28,987 nucleotides of DNA. It comes from Gemmatimonadota bacterium (GTDB lineage: Bacteria; GCA-2686955). A program made the translations under genes and the position numbers. This document shows, piece by piece, positions 1 to 7,721 of the stretch; the stretch's first letter is position 1; each line of letters opens with the position of its first letter. Location: assembly GCA_002686955.1 (NCBI GenBank), contig NYZA01000051.1, forward strand, positions 1-28,987. The letters are read 5' to 3'. The notes beneath the pieces are model-generated. The model saw only the letters and a list, made by a program, of their open reading frames with translations, did no database searches and was not told the origin of the DNA.

Positions 1-1506
1 GGAGAGTTTCCCTTCGGAAGTCACGGCGACCACCGCTTCAGCGCTGACGTTCACCATCGCCTTCTCGAGCTCTTCGGCAAGACTGTCGAGGGTGGCGAAA
101 TCGTCGCCCGCGACGAACGATGCCTGGAAGGTGAACGCATCGGACTTGCCGGTGCGGTCGGTGGCGTCCAGCTCTCCCTGCAGATCCGCGACCGCGTTGT
201 CGAAGATGGAGTTGCTGGTGGCGGTGCGGATCTCGACCGTGATGTCGGTGGCGGCGTTGTTGTTGACGATACGCAGAGTGCCGTCTTCCTCCTTGTCGAT
301 TATGATGTTGCCCAGGCCGGGGTCGTTCAGCTCGGTCTCTATGGCAAGAAGAAGCTCCCCCCAGGTGTCGGTGGCTGGAGCGGCGAGGTCAATCGCTACG
401 TAGTTCGCGATTCTCTGATCTCCATCAATGAGCCCTATCGTCGTGATATCGCCGAGGACTTCGTCGACTTGGATGTCGGTAGTCTGATTCAGTGGACGAA
501 TCGTGAAGGTGCTGCCGCCGTCGATCACCTCCACCGGCGCGCCACTGGCCTTGATCGCCTCGATGATCTTATCAACACCGTCGGAGGCGCTCTCTTCAGC
601 CAACGCTGGAACCGATACACTGTATGTTACGGGAAGGCCTCCCTCGCTATGATCCGCCATCGTGATATCGAAATCGATCTTCGTTCCGAGGAAATCGTCT
701 TTGTCCAATGTCGCCGAAACGATTTCCCCCAGATAGCCCGAAGCGTAGATCGTATCCCCCAACTGCAATCCCAGCGAAGTCCCCGACCCGTTGTAGAGCT
801 GGTTCACACCGGTTCCGTCGCTGGCGAGCGAATTGAAATACACCTGATCTCCTTGAACGACATCGAGCGCCACCCCTTTGCCATCATGGAGAGAGAAGAT
901 GCTGTCGGTATCCTCCGGTAGCGAGAGCACCCCTTTCGACTGCATGATCGTCTCGATCGGAGCGACCGCGGCATCGAGATTGCCGGTCCAGTCGACCTTG
1001 GTCGAGGCGCGGGCCGGGAATTTCTGCCCGAAAGGCAGAGCGATATCGCCGAGGGTGGGCGAGGCGAGCAGATCTCCGTCGGAATCGGCCATGCTGCCTT
1101 GCAGCACCAAACCGGTTCCCGGATCGACCAGGCGCCCCATTCCGTCGAACTGGAACATATTGGTGCGCGTAAAGTACTGGTTTTCGCCATCCGCCATGAT
1201 GAAGAAGGCGTCGCCCTGGATCGCCAGATCGGTGGTCACGCCGGTCGTGACGATCGAGCCCTGCACGAAACGCTGGCCGACCGTGTTCACACCCATGCCG
1301 AGGCCGATCTGAATCGGGTTGACGCCTCCGCGCTCGGCGGAGGGCGTGGTCCCACTTTGCAGCGTCTGCGACATGATGTCGGCGAACGCCACCCGTCCGC
1401 CTTTGTAGCCGAAGGTGTTGATATTGGCGATGTTGTTGCCGATCACATCCATCCGCGTTTGGTGGTTGCGAAGTCCGGAAACACCGCTGTAGAGAGAACG
1501 CAACAT
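1..1506 (-). CDS. flgE: Flagellar hook protein FlgE (C-terminus beyond window)
   Basis: Builds the hook, the extracellular universal joint between rod and filament; exported by the flagellar type III system. The frame is open from an ATG at 1506 to the left edge, giving 502 visible residues. The N-terminus (LRSLYSGVSGL, then IGNNIANINTFGYKGG at about residues 22-37) is the conserved axial-protein domain that forms the D0 coiled coil. A GGAGGG Shine-Dalgarno lies about 7 bases before the ATG. FlgE of E. coli is about 400 residues, so this one is enlarged; the middle (about residues 100-450) looks like expanded outer D1/D2 domains rich in Asp, Gly, Thr and Ser, as expected for a surface-exposed region. 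It is the last visible gene of the operon, after flgD, the hook cap. FlgF or FlgG is less likely because of the NTFGYKGGRVAFADM context and the position after flgD. Confidence 0.9.
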   Translation of the reverse strand, partial: MLRSLYSGVSGLRNHQTRMDVIGNNIANINTFGYKGGRVAFADIMSQTLQSGTTPSAERGGVNPIQIGLGMGVNTVGQRFVQGSIVTTGVTTDLAIQGDAFFIMADGENQYFTRTNMFQFDGMGRLVDPGTGLVLQGSMADSDGDLLASPTLGDIALPFGQKFPARASTKVDWTGNLDAAVAPIETIMQSKGVLSLPEDTDSIFSLHDGKGVALDVVQGDQVYFNSLASDGTGVNQLYNGSGTSLGLQLGDTIYASGYLGEIVSATLDKDDFLGTKIDFDITMADHSEGGLPVTYSVSVPALAEESASDGVDKIIEAIKASGAPVEVIDGGSTFTIRPLNQTTDIQVDEVLGDITTIGLIDGDQRIANYVAIDLAAPATDTWGELLLAIETELNDPGLGNIIIDKEEDGTLRIVNNNAATDITVEIRTATSNSIFDNAVADLQGELDATDRTGKSDAFTFQASFVAGDDFATLDSLAEELEKAMVNVSAEAVVAVTSEGKLS

Positions 1507-1601
1507 GATTTGGCCCTCCGGCGCCGGGCTTGGCCCGCGCACGGGAAGAGGTTCTATTTGCTCTTCATGTCCCGCGTCGATCGGTCGGCGGGACGGGGCC
1601 T

Positions 1602-1620
1602 CCTCGAGCAGGGCTCGAGG
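1602..1620. other. Stem-loop in the TIGR02530-flgE gap
   Basis: A perfect 7-bp inverted repeat (CCTCGAG / CTCGAGG) with a 5-base loop sits in the 136-base space before flgE, the longest gap in the operon. No T-run follows on the minus strand, so it is not a classical intrinsic terminator. It could slow transcription, stabilise the downstream flgE message, or be chance in GC-rich DNA. Confidence 0.4.
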
Positions 1621-1642
1621 TCCGGCCCAGATTCGGTTTCGA

Positions 1643-2023
1643 TCAGATCATTACCGCGGCATCGATCCCGGTGTAGACGTGCGCCCGTGCTTCCGCGCTG
1701 GTATGCGCGGTGACGACCACTCGATTCGGAATATTGACGACGAAGGCACGATCTTCCTGGAGCAGTACGGCGTCGCGTGCCCCCTTCGCGGCAGCGGCGT
1801 CGACGGCTTGTTCCAATGCTTGTTGGTCTCGATCGTCGAGTCGTATGCCGCGACTCTGAAGGCGGGCCGTCGCATGGGCCGAGAATCGGACCGGCTCGGG
1901 CAGCTCCTTCCGAAGCGCGTCGGCGAACTCGGTCGAGCTCCGCGGGGGCGCATTGGAGCGCGACTCCGGGGGCCGAGCGGCTACGCCCGCACCAGCAATG
2001 CGTGCAAGTGTGATTCGGTCCAT
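1643..2023 (-). CDS. Flagellar operon protein of the flgD-flgE interval (TIGR02530-like)
   Basis: A 126-residue protein starting 3 bases after flgD stops. It matches what is known of the TIGR02530 flagellar operon family: a small soluble protein typically encoded between flgD and flgE in Firmicutes, Geobacter-type and Bdellovibrio-type genomes, with no settled function. Visible features are a Pro/Arg/Ser-rich N-terminus (about residues 12-40), then a compact part with RFSAHATARLQSRGI and the end AFVVNIPNRVVVTAHT. The RFSxHAxxRLxxRGI stretch and the VVNIPNxVVVTA strand are the traits I recognise. There is no signal peptide or membrane segment. Assignment rests on these motifs plus position. 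A role in hook assembly or its timing is inferred from context only. Confidence 0.75.
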   Translation of the reverse strand: MDRITLARIAGAGVAARPPESRSNAPPRSSTEFADALRKELPEPVRFSAHATARLQSRGIRLDDRDQQALEQAVDAAAAKGARDAVLLQEDRAFVVNIPNRVVVTAHTSAEARAHVYTGIDAAVMI

Positions 2024-2026
2024 AGC

Positions 2027-2728
2027 TTAGATCTCCTCATCGGGTGGGTCGGTGTTGACGGAATCCTGTTCATTGATCTCGAGTACATCTGAGAGCAGAA
2101 CGACACGTTCGCCGAGCAAGAGGACCGATCCCCCTCCGCCGAAGCGGACGCCGGTGACGGTGCCGGATGTGAAGGTCTGCGTTTGAACGAGCTCTCCGGT
2201 ATCGGAAGTGGCGGAGACGGTGAATGTGTAGTCGCCGGCCGCGAGATCGTTGCCGTAGCCATCCTTGCCGTCCCACTCGATCGTGTTTCTTCCCGTCGAC
2301 ATGGCGGACTCCTCGATCGTGCGAACGGTCGAGCCTGCGCTGTCGGTTATAGTGATCGTCACATCGGCATCGGACTGAAGCTCGAAAGTGAGATCGTGTG
2401 TCTCCGAAGAAGTGTCGCGGTCGATCGCGTTCCCATAGGCAAGCACCTCCTTTCCGATGAACGAAGTCGTCAGGGAGTTGGTGTTGCCCTGGATGAGTGA
2501 TTGCTGCGCTTCGATGTTCTCGTTGACGAGTGTCATCTGCTCGAGAGCCGAGAACTCGGCGAGCTGCGCAACGAAGGCGGTGTTGTCCATCGGTGAGAGG
2601 GGGTCCTGGTGGCTGAGCTGGGTCACCAGCAGCTTCAGGAATTCGTCCTTGCCGAAGTCGGACGATTGGGCGGCCGTTTGGGGAGAGGTGGGGTCGCTCG
2701 GGTTGGGGTTGGTCGGTGTAACTTCCAT
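2027..2728 (-). CDS. flgD: Flagellar hook cap / scaffolding protein FlgD
   Basis: FlgD caps the growing hook, guides FlgE polymerisation, and is later replaced by the filament junction proteins. The 233-residue protein has the canonical FlgD N-terminus (FGKDEFLKLLVTQLSHQDPL at about 25-44, then FVAQLAEFSALEQM), which carries the export signal and cap contacts. It is followed by an Ig-like FlgD domain (about 125-190, with VTITITDSAG and IEWDGKDGYGNDLAAGDY) set in a Tudor-like beta fold that ends near LLLGERVVLLSDVLEI. The start is an ATG with an AAAGGA Shine-Dalgarno 6-7 bases upstream. It lies directly after fliK and before the TIGR02530 gene, as in the Bacillus fla/che order. The length is normal for the family. 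Confidence 0.95.
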   Translation of the reverse strand: MEVTPTNPNPSDPTSPQTAAQSSDFGKDEFLKLLVTQLSHQDPLSPMDNTAFVAQLAEFSALEQMTLVNENIEAQQSLIQGNTNSLTTSFIGKEVLAYGNAIDRDTSSETHDLTFELQSDADVTITITDSAGSTVRTIEESAMSTGRNTIEWDGKDGYGNDLAAGDYTFTVSATSDTGELVQTQTFTSGTVTGVRFGGGGSVLLLGERVVLLSDVLEINEQDSVNTDPPDEEI

Positions 2729-2751
2729 CTGTGTTCCTTTCGTATTTGGGA

Positions 2752-4536
2752 TCAGACGACCAGATCGAGCTGACCCGCTATAAGGGCGGCGCGGCGGGGC
2801 GGGGAGCCCCCCGGCTCAACTTCTGGAAGCGACGAAGTCTCCGGAGTCCGCCGGCGCGGGCGGGCGGGACGCTCCGGCCGATGGTCTTGACCTCCGCCGA
2901 CGGAGACCTCGAGGCCACCGAAAGTAATGCCGTTTCTGGTCAGGGCGGCCTTGAGCGATCCGAGTCGACTTTCCAACGCGATTCGGGCCGCTTCGGTTTC
3001 GACCCTGATGAAGGCATGCACTCCGCGTTGCTCATCAGAGCGGATCTCGATTCGCAGACGACCGAGGTCATCGGGGTCGATGTGCAAACGGAGCTCCTGG
3101 CCTTTTCGCGCTATGCGAAGGTCGGAACGGCGGTTGAGGGTCTCGAGCAGTTCATCGAGGCGGAGCTCCACCGGGGCTTTGGGGGAGGAAGAAGCGTTCG
3201 GTGTGGCGGGCGCGCCTGGCTCCTGAGGCGCTTCGACGCCCGGGGCGGAGAGCGGTTGGGTCGGGGCTGCGTGAGATGGCGCTGGAATCGGGCGCTCGAC
3301 GGTGACCGAGCTCTGCTGGGACTCGGCGGGGGAGGCGCCTGGAGAGGAATCCGGGGGAGTCGAATCGGCCCGATGAGGATTGCTGGCTGCCGGAGCCGGA
3401 TCCCGCTCGATCGCCTGAGCGGCGGGTGTTGCTCCCTTGAGCGGCATCGACGGCGTTTGTCTATTATTCGGATCTGTTGGCGATTCGGGCGGTCGTGACT
3501 CGGTGGCCGGCGGCGGTACAGGGCGAGGAGCCTCGCGCTGCGATTCCGGAGCCGCGGTGGGGGAGGGGGGAGGCGCCGGCTCGGAAGCCGGGATCGACCC
3601 CGCAGGGGTTGGGATCGGGCGCGATGACGCGGAACCCGAGCGGGGCTCGCCGATCGGCCGGAGATGACCCGGAGATTGGGTGCCGGAATGGGGAGTCATT
3701 CGCTCACGAACCCCTGGGGCTGGAGCCGATACGGGTGCTCGATCGCCGGGAGAGATCGGGTATCCATGGCGAGCGGCCGCAAGCAAGCGTGCGATTGCGC
3801 CGAGTCGCACCGGTGCTCGGATGCCCTCATCGCCGAGGGCGGTGCGGGAATCGTTCGACGAGCTGGACTCGACGCTGGGCGGCCCCGCCGTCCGGGAGAT
3901 CGATAGGGGAGGCACTCGCCTTTGTTCGAGCGGTGCCGGGCGGTTGGATTCGAAGCGCCGTCGCGCGAGCGCGGCGACCCGATCGCTTACTTCGATCGGT
4001 GATGGGGGTGATGTCTTGCCGATCTCCGGGTCGGCTGGGACGGCGGATGGCTGGGCCGGAGCACGCGTCTGTCTTGCGGGCGCCGGCTCGATCCGGACGC
4101 TCGTCCACTGGACCTGTTGAGGCCGGTGGGCCGTCTTCGAGCGGACGGGAACCGCTTCTTCATGGGGAGAGGAGGCGCCGACTTTTCTCGTCGCATTTGA
4201 CGCGAGGCCCCCTCCGGCTCGAACCAGCGGCCCCAGGAGCGCATCGATCCGCGTGGCCGGCCTCTCTTCAAGGCTTGGGTCGGCGACCGCCGGGAGCTCG
4301 ATCGCCTCTGCTTCTCCTCTCCCCCTGTCCGGCGCCTCTGGGGACTCCGCCCACGTCGATGCCCCGAGCAGCCGGTCGAAGAAGGGAGAGCTCTCCGCGT
4401 CATGAGTCTCCTCGCCTTCGATCGCGGGCGCAGCGGGATCAAGCAGACGTGCACTGCGGGCACCACCCCGCTCAGGCCCGCCGTCGATTCGATCCCCCAT
4501 AATCGAGGGCACCCAGGAGAGGAGATCAACCGCCAT
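2752..4536 (-). CDS. fliK: Flagellar hook-length control protein FliK
   Basis: FliK is a secreted molecular ruler that measures the hook and triggers the export switch through FlhB. The 594-residue product has a long low-complexity middle (about 130-440) very rich in Pro, Ala, Ser and Glu, typical of the extended ruler part. A C-terminal Flg_hook domain follows (about 460-555), recognisable by LRLHIDPDDLGRLRIEI and the following VHAFIRVETEAARIALESRL. A basic/proline tail of about 40 residues ends the protein. The ATG overlaps the end of motE by 11 bases, and a GAAGGGGATGG purine stretch inside motE serves as ribosome binding site, suggesting translational coupling. An in-frame ATG 12 codons later is an alternative start. 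The ruler region is poorly conserved by nature, so the call rests on the C-terminal domain and operon position. Confidence 0.9.
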   Translation of the reverse strand: MAVDLLSWVPSIMGDRIDGGPERGGARSARLLDPAAPAIEGEETHDAESSPFFDRLLGASTWAESPEAPDRGRGEAEAIELPAVADPSLEERPATRIDALLGPLVRAGGGLASNATRKVGASSPHEEAVPVRSKTAHRPQQVQWTSVRIEPAPARQTRAPAQPSAVPADPEIGKTSPPSPIEVSDRVAALARRRFESNRPAPLEQRRVPPLSISRTAGPPSVESSSSNDSRTALGDEGIRAPVRLGAIARLLAAARHGYPISPGDRAPVSAPAPGVRERMTPHSGTQSPGHLRPIGEPRSGSASSRPIPTPAGSIPASEPAPPPSPTAAPESQREAPRPVPPPATESRPPESPTDPNNRQTPSMPLKGATPAAQAIERDPAPAASNPHRADSTPPDSSPGASPAESQQSSVTVERPIPAPSHAAPTQPLSAPGVEAPQEPGAPATPNASSSPKAPVELRLDELLETLNRRSDLRIARKGQELRLHIDPDDLGRLRIEIRSDEQRGVHAFIRVETEAARIALESRLGSLKAALTRNGITFGGLEVSVGGGQDHRPERPARPRRRTPETSSLPEVEPGGSPPRRAALIAGQLDLVV

Positions 4537-5137
4537 CGGCCATCCCCTTCACCCGCACGCTTTTCGGCGGCTTCGCTCCGGAGAGTAGCGTGGAGAGCTC
4601 GACGGCGCGGGAGGGGTCGAGCGCCGCCAGAATCTTCGCGCTTTGACGCGGCTTCAGGCGCGCCAGCACTTCGGCCGCCAACCCGAGATCGAGCCCCCTC
4701 AGCACCCGGGCCGCGTCGACCGGTTTCATCGAATCGTAGAGCTTGGCCAACTTGGCGATCTCGGCGCCGCGCCTGGCCGAGAGTGTGTCGGTGAGCGCGG
4801 CCATCAGATTCTCTACCAGCCCGCGCTCATTCAGGCTGGTCTCGCGATCGATCTCGATCCTTGCCTCGATCGCGAGGAGCTCCCGCTTCTCCTCTCTGAG
4901 CAGATCGCGCTGATTGAGAAGGGAATCCCACTGGATGAGCAGCTCGGAGGATTGCAGAGTCTCGTCTCTCAGCGAGGCAACGATCTCAGCATCCGATTCG
5001 CGCAATCCGAGCGCGACCAGGCCTTCTTCCACGGTGATCCGTCCGGTCACGAAGAGCATCGCTTCGAAGACCAGCGTCATTGAGAGAAGGGTCAACAGGA
5101 TCGGAATGGCATTGGAGCCGGTCTTGCGGTCGGCCAT
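4526..5137 (-). CDS. MotE/YlxF-like flagellar protein with MgtE_N-type domain
   Basis: A 203-residue membrane-anchored protein. It has one N-terminal transmembrane segment (about 11-31), a charged coiled-coil stretch (about 45-110), and a C-terminal MgtE_N-type helical repeat (about 125-187) with the lines KLYDSMKPVDAARVLRGLD, AAEVLARLKPRQSAKIL and AALDPSRAVELSTLL. This is the layout of MotE, a periplasmic chaperone of the stator protein MotC in alphaproteobacteria, and of YlxF, encoded between fliJ and fliK in Bacillus. The position here is identical (fliJ ends 3 bases before it, fliK overlaps its end). The anchored topology would place the coiled coil and MgtE_N part outside the cytoplasmic membrane. 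Function in this organism is inferred: probably stator or basal-body assembly. It is not a magnesium transporter, since it lacks CBS and channel domains. Confidence 0.8.
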   Translation of the reverse strand: MADRKTGSNAIPILLTLLSMTLVFEAMLFVTGRITVEEGLVALGLRESDAEIVASLRDETLQSSELLIQWDSLLNQRDLLREEKRELLAIEARIEIDRETSLNERGLVENLMAALTDTLSARRGAEIAKLAKLYDSMKPVDAARVLRGLDLGLAAEVLARLKPRQSAKILAALDPSRAVELSTLLSGAKPPKSVRVKGMADGG

Positions 5138-5140
5138 CGC

Positions 5141-5575
5141 CTACTCCCCCTTCCTGCGAGCGGCCAGCTCGTCAATTCGAGCGACCTCTTCTTTGAGCGA
5201 GGCCTGCCGGTGCCGCTCCCTCTCAATCTCGCGAAGCGTCTCCAGTCGCCGCGCCTCGACGCGCGCATTGCGCAACGCATTTCGCGCGGCGGCGACCGCT
5301 TGCGAGCACCCGGATAGAGACGCTTCGGCCTGCGCGAGGGCTTCCGCGGAGTCGACGAGATAGTCGGACAGAGCGGAACGCTCTTCGACGGCAAGGGGGC
5401 CGGGTGGCGTGTGGCCTACCTCGATCGCCTTCACCCGCGCCGTTTCGATATCGAGCACTTTCCCCCTCGCCACGTCCTCCTTGTCGACCGCGCGCACGAG
5501 GGCCGTCCGGCGCTCACGCGTCGCCTGATTCAAGATCTGAGAGAGCACGTCAAGGCGGAATCGGAATCGCTTCAT
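5141..5575 (-). CDS. fliJ: Flagellar export apparatus protein FliJ
   Basis: FliJ is the central stalk of the export ATPase; it couples FliI to the FlhA export gate and escorts chaperones. The 144-residue product is almost entirely heptad-rich, charged helix beginning MKRFRFRLDVLSQI, a typical FliJ start, and ending in a Lys/Arg/Glu-rich helix. The length matches E. coli FliJ (147). The ATG overlaps the fliI stop in an ATGA arrangement, with GGAGG just upstream inside fliI, so the two are likely translationally coupled. Sequence conservation of FliJ is weak; position directly after fliI is a large part of the evidence. Confidence 0.88.
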   Translation of the reverse strand: MKRFRFRLDVLSQILNQATRERRTALVRAVDKEDVARGKVLDIETARVKAIEVGHTPPGPLAVEERSALSDYLVDSAEALAQAEASLSGCSQAVAAARNALRNARVEARRLETLREIERERHRQASLKEEVARIDELAARRKGE

Positions 5576-6897
5576 GACGCACCTCCGGCGCCGGGTGCGA
5601 GCAGGCCGGCCAGCCCCGCCAGGGTCTCGTCGAAGAGCGCAACCTCGCTCCGGTCCTGAGCGAGATAACGTGCGATCGGCTCGTGGAGCTGCACGGCGCG
5701 ATCCACATCGGCCGCTCCTCCAGGTCGATACGCCCCGATTCGCACGAGGTCCTCGACTTCGGCATAGGTCGCCATGATGCGCCTCAGCTCCGCGTCGAGC
5801 CGGGTGTGCGCCGCGTCGGTTACGTCCTCCATGACGCGGCTCTTGCTGCCCAGAAGATCGATCGGTGGATAATGATGCCGCTGCGCGAGGGCCCTCGACA
5901 GCACGATGTGTCCATCCAAGACCGAGCGCATATGGTCGGCCACCGGTTCATCGAGATCGTCTCCCTCGACCAGGACCGTGTAGATCCCCGTGATGCTGCC
6001 CTCGGCCGCCGTCCCTGCCCGTTCCAGAATCCTCGGAATGAAGCTGAAAACCGAAGGGGTGTAGCCGCGCGTGGTGGGCGGCTCTCCGGCGGCGAGTCCG
6101 ATCTCACGCTGTGCCATCGCCACGCGCGTGATCGAGTCGACCAGGAGCATCACGTCCTGGGCATCGTCTCTGAAGTGCTCCGCGATCCTGCACGCGGTCG
6201 CCACCGCATGCACCTTGCGTATCGCCGGTTCGTCGGAGGTGGTCACGACCACCACGGCTCGCCGAAGCCCCTCGTCCCCCAGGGAGTCCTCGATGAACTC
6301 CTTCACCTCGCGCGCCCGCTCTCCTACGAGGGCGATGACGCTCACATCGGCGTCGGTGCCTCGCGCCAGCATCCCCAGCACGGTCGACTTGCCGACCCCG
6401 CTCCCGGCGAAGATCCCGACCCGTTGCCCCTTGCCGAGAGTGATCGCCGCATCGATCGCACGGATCCCGGTGGAAAGCGGTTCCGAGATCCGCTTGCGGG
6501 CCAGCGCCGAGCGTTGGCGACTCTCGATCGGTACGAGGGTGGTTCCGGTCAGGGGACCCCGATCGTCGATCGGCCGGCCCTGTGCATCGATCACCCGCCC
6601 GAGCAGTCCCGGCCCGACCGGGGCGCCCATCGGGGAGCCGGTCGGCTCGATCGAGCTGCCGGGCGAAATCCCTTCGAGCTGGTCGAAGGGGGTGAGCACC
6701 AACCGAGCTCCCCGGAATCCAACGACGACGGCACCCGCGCTCGGACGGCCATCGGGGCTCAGAATGTGGCAGAACTCCCCAACAACGGCCTCGACCCCCC
6801 GCGCGATCAGGATCGAGCCGGAGACCTCCTCCACCCGACCGATCCGCCGAATCGTCTCAGCCGATCGGATCGCGGCGATCGCGGCATGCTGCGTCAT
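5572..6897 (-). CDS. fliI: Flagellum-specific ATPase FliI
   Basis: The cytoplasmic hexameric ATPase of the flagellar type III exporter, homologous to F1-beta; it acts with FliH and FliJ at the base of the motor. The 441-residue protein has the N-terminal beta-barrel, Walker A AGSGVGKST (164-172), GERAREVKEF (192-201), Walker B MLLVD (250-254) followed by SITRVAMAQREIGLA, and TTRGYTPSVFSFIPRILERAG (about 275-295). All are hallmark FliI/SctN motifs. I chose the ATG at 6897 because it overlaps the fliH stop as ATGA and has GAAGAAGGG upstream. A longer reading from 7005 would add 36 Arg/Gly-rich residues that are only the fliH frame shadow. Given the surrounding basal-body genes it is flagellar rather than an injectisome ATPase. 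Confidence 0.97.
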   Translation of the reverse strand: MTQHAAIAAIRSAETIRRIGRVEEVSGSILIARGVEAVVGEFCHILSPDGRPSAGAVVVGFRGARLVLTPFDQLEGISPGSSIEPTGSPMGAPVGPGLLGRVIDAQGRPIDDRGPLTGTTLVPIESRQRSALARKRISEPLSTGIRAIDAAITLGKGQRVGIFAGSGVGKSTVLGMLARGTDADVSVIALVGERAREVKEFIEDSLGDEGLRRAVVVVTTSDEPAIRKVHAVATACRIAEHFRDDAQDVMLLVDSITRVAMAQREIGLAAGEPPTTRGYTPSVFSFIPRILERAGTAAEGSITGIYTVLVEGDDLDEPVADHMRSVLDGHIVLSRALAQRHHYPPIDLLGSKSRVMEDVTDAAHTRLDAELRRIMATYAEVEDLVRIGAYRPGGAADVDRAVQLHEPIARYLAQDRSEVALFDETLAGLAGLLAPGAGGAS

Positions 6898-7721
6898 TGC
6901 GATCGCCCTTCTTCGGCCCGGGCGGGACCGGAGTCCACGCTTGTCGACGAACGCTCCGAATCCCCCGCATCCCGTTGCTCCACAGCTTCCGCCTCGATGT
7001 CGCAATCGGCCTCCGCGACCCGCTCGTTCGAGTCCTCCTGTAGGGCCTTGGCCAGGGCCTCACCGACACGATCGAGCTGCCGCCCAATCCTCGCATCGAT
7101 CGTGGTCTCGCCCGCTTCGACGAGGCAGCCACCCCGCTCGATTTCGGCATCGCCGACGAGTTGGAGCGCGATCGTTCCGAGCGACTCCACCTCGGCTTTC
7201 CGCAGATGCGCGGCATCCTTCGGGTGCAGTCGCACGCGCACCCTTTCTGTGTCGGGATCGACCGCGTCGATGCACTCGGCCAGCACCCGTCCCGCCACGT
7301 CCGGATCGAGCTCGACGACCCACCGAACGATCCGAGCAGCCAGCTCCACCGATATCGCTCCGATCCTCTTCGCCGTTTCGTGTTGCAGCCCCTCCATCTG
7401 CTCCGAATGCGCGCGCACGAGCTCCTCGACGAGCCCACGGGTCCGTTCCGCCAGAATCTCGATCCGCAGCTTCTCCTTCTCCGCCCGCCGCTGCTCCCGC
7501 CGCGCCGAGGATTCCGCGGCCGCCACCGCTTCGCGCCGGCCCTCTTCTCGCCCCTTCGCCTCCGCGGCGTCGAGACGCACGGCGACCTCCGCTTCCCATT
7601 CGGCGCGCAACGACTCCGGCGAGGGCCGCTCCGCGCGGGCCTCGATCGGGCTCCGCACCGGCAGCCGCACCCGTCCACTCTTGAAGACGGGACTGGAACA
7701 GAAGCTCGCTCTAGTAGACAA
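6894..7721 (-). CDS. fliH: Flagellar assembly protein FliH
   Basis: FliH binds FliI as a dimer, regulates the ATPase and links it to the C-ring. The 275-residue protein has an Arg-rich start, a long charged coiled coil (about 45-110), and a conserved C-terminal region (about 115-225) with ISVELAARIVRWVVELDP, VRVRLHPKDAAHL and AEIERGGCLVEAGETTIDARI, the last being the typical FliH/SctL GGCxVxTxxGxIDA-type motif. The start is a TTG at 7721 that overlaps the fliG end by 11 bases, with AGGGGAGGAG immediately upstream; a GTG about 17 codons in is an alternative. After the FliI-binding region there is an unusual acidic, Ser-rich tail of about 45 residues. Because FliH is poorly conserved, the start is less certain than the identity. 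Confidence 0.88.
   Translation of the reverse strand: MSTRASFCSSPVFKSGRVRLPVRSPIEARAERPSPESLRAEWEAEVAVRLDAAEAKGREEGRREAVAAAESSARREQRRAEKEKLRIEILAERTRGLVEELVRAHSEQMEGLQHETAKRIGAISVELAARIVRWVVELDPDVAGRVLAECIDAVDPDTERVRVRLHPKDAAHLRKAEVESLGTIALQLVGDAEIERGGCLVEAGETTIDARIGRQLDRVGEALAKALQEDSNERVAEADCDIEAEAVEQRDAGDSERSSTSVDSGPARAEEGRSQ

Noticed and set aside
1545-1570. Weak sigma-54-like GG-N10-GC spacing upstream of flgE on the minus strand
   Set aside because: Only the GG and GC dinucleotides match; the surrounding TGGCAC and TTGC bases do not.
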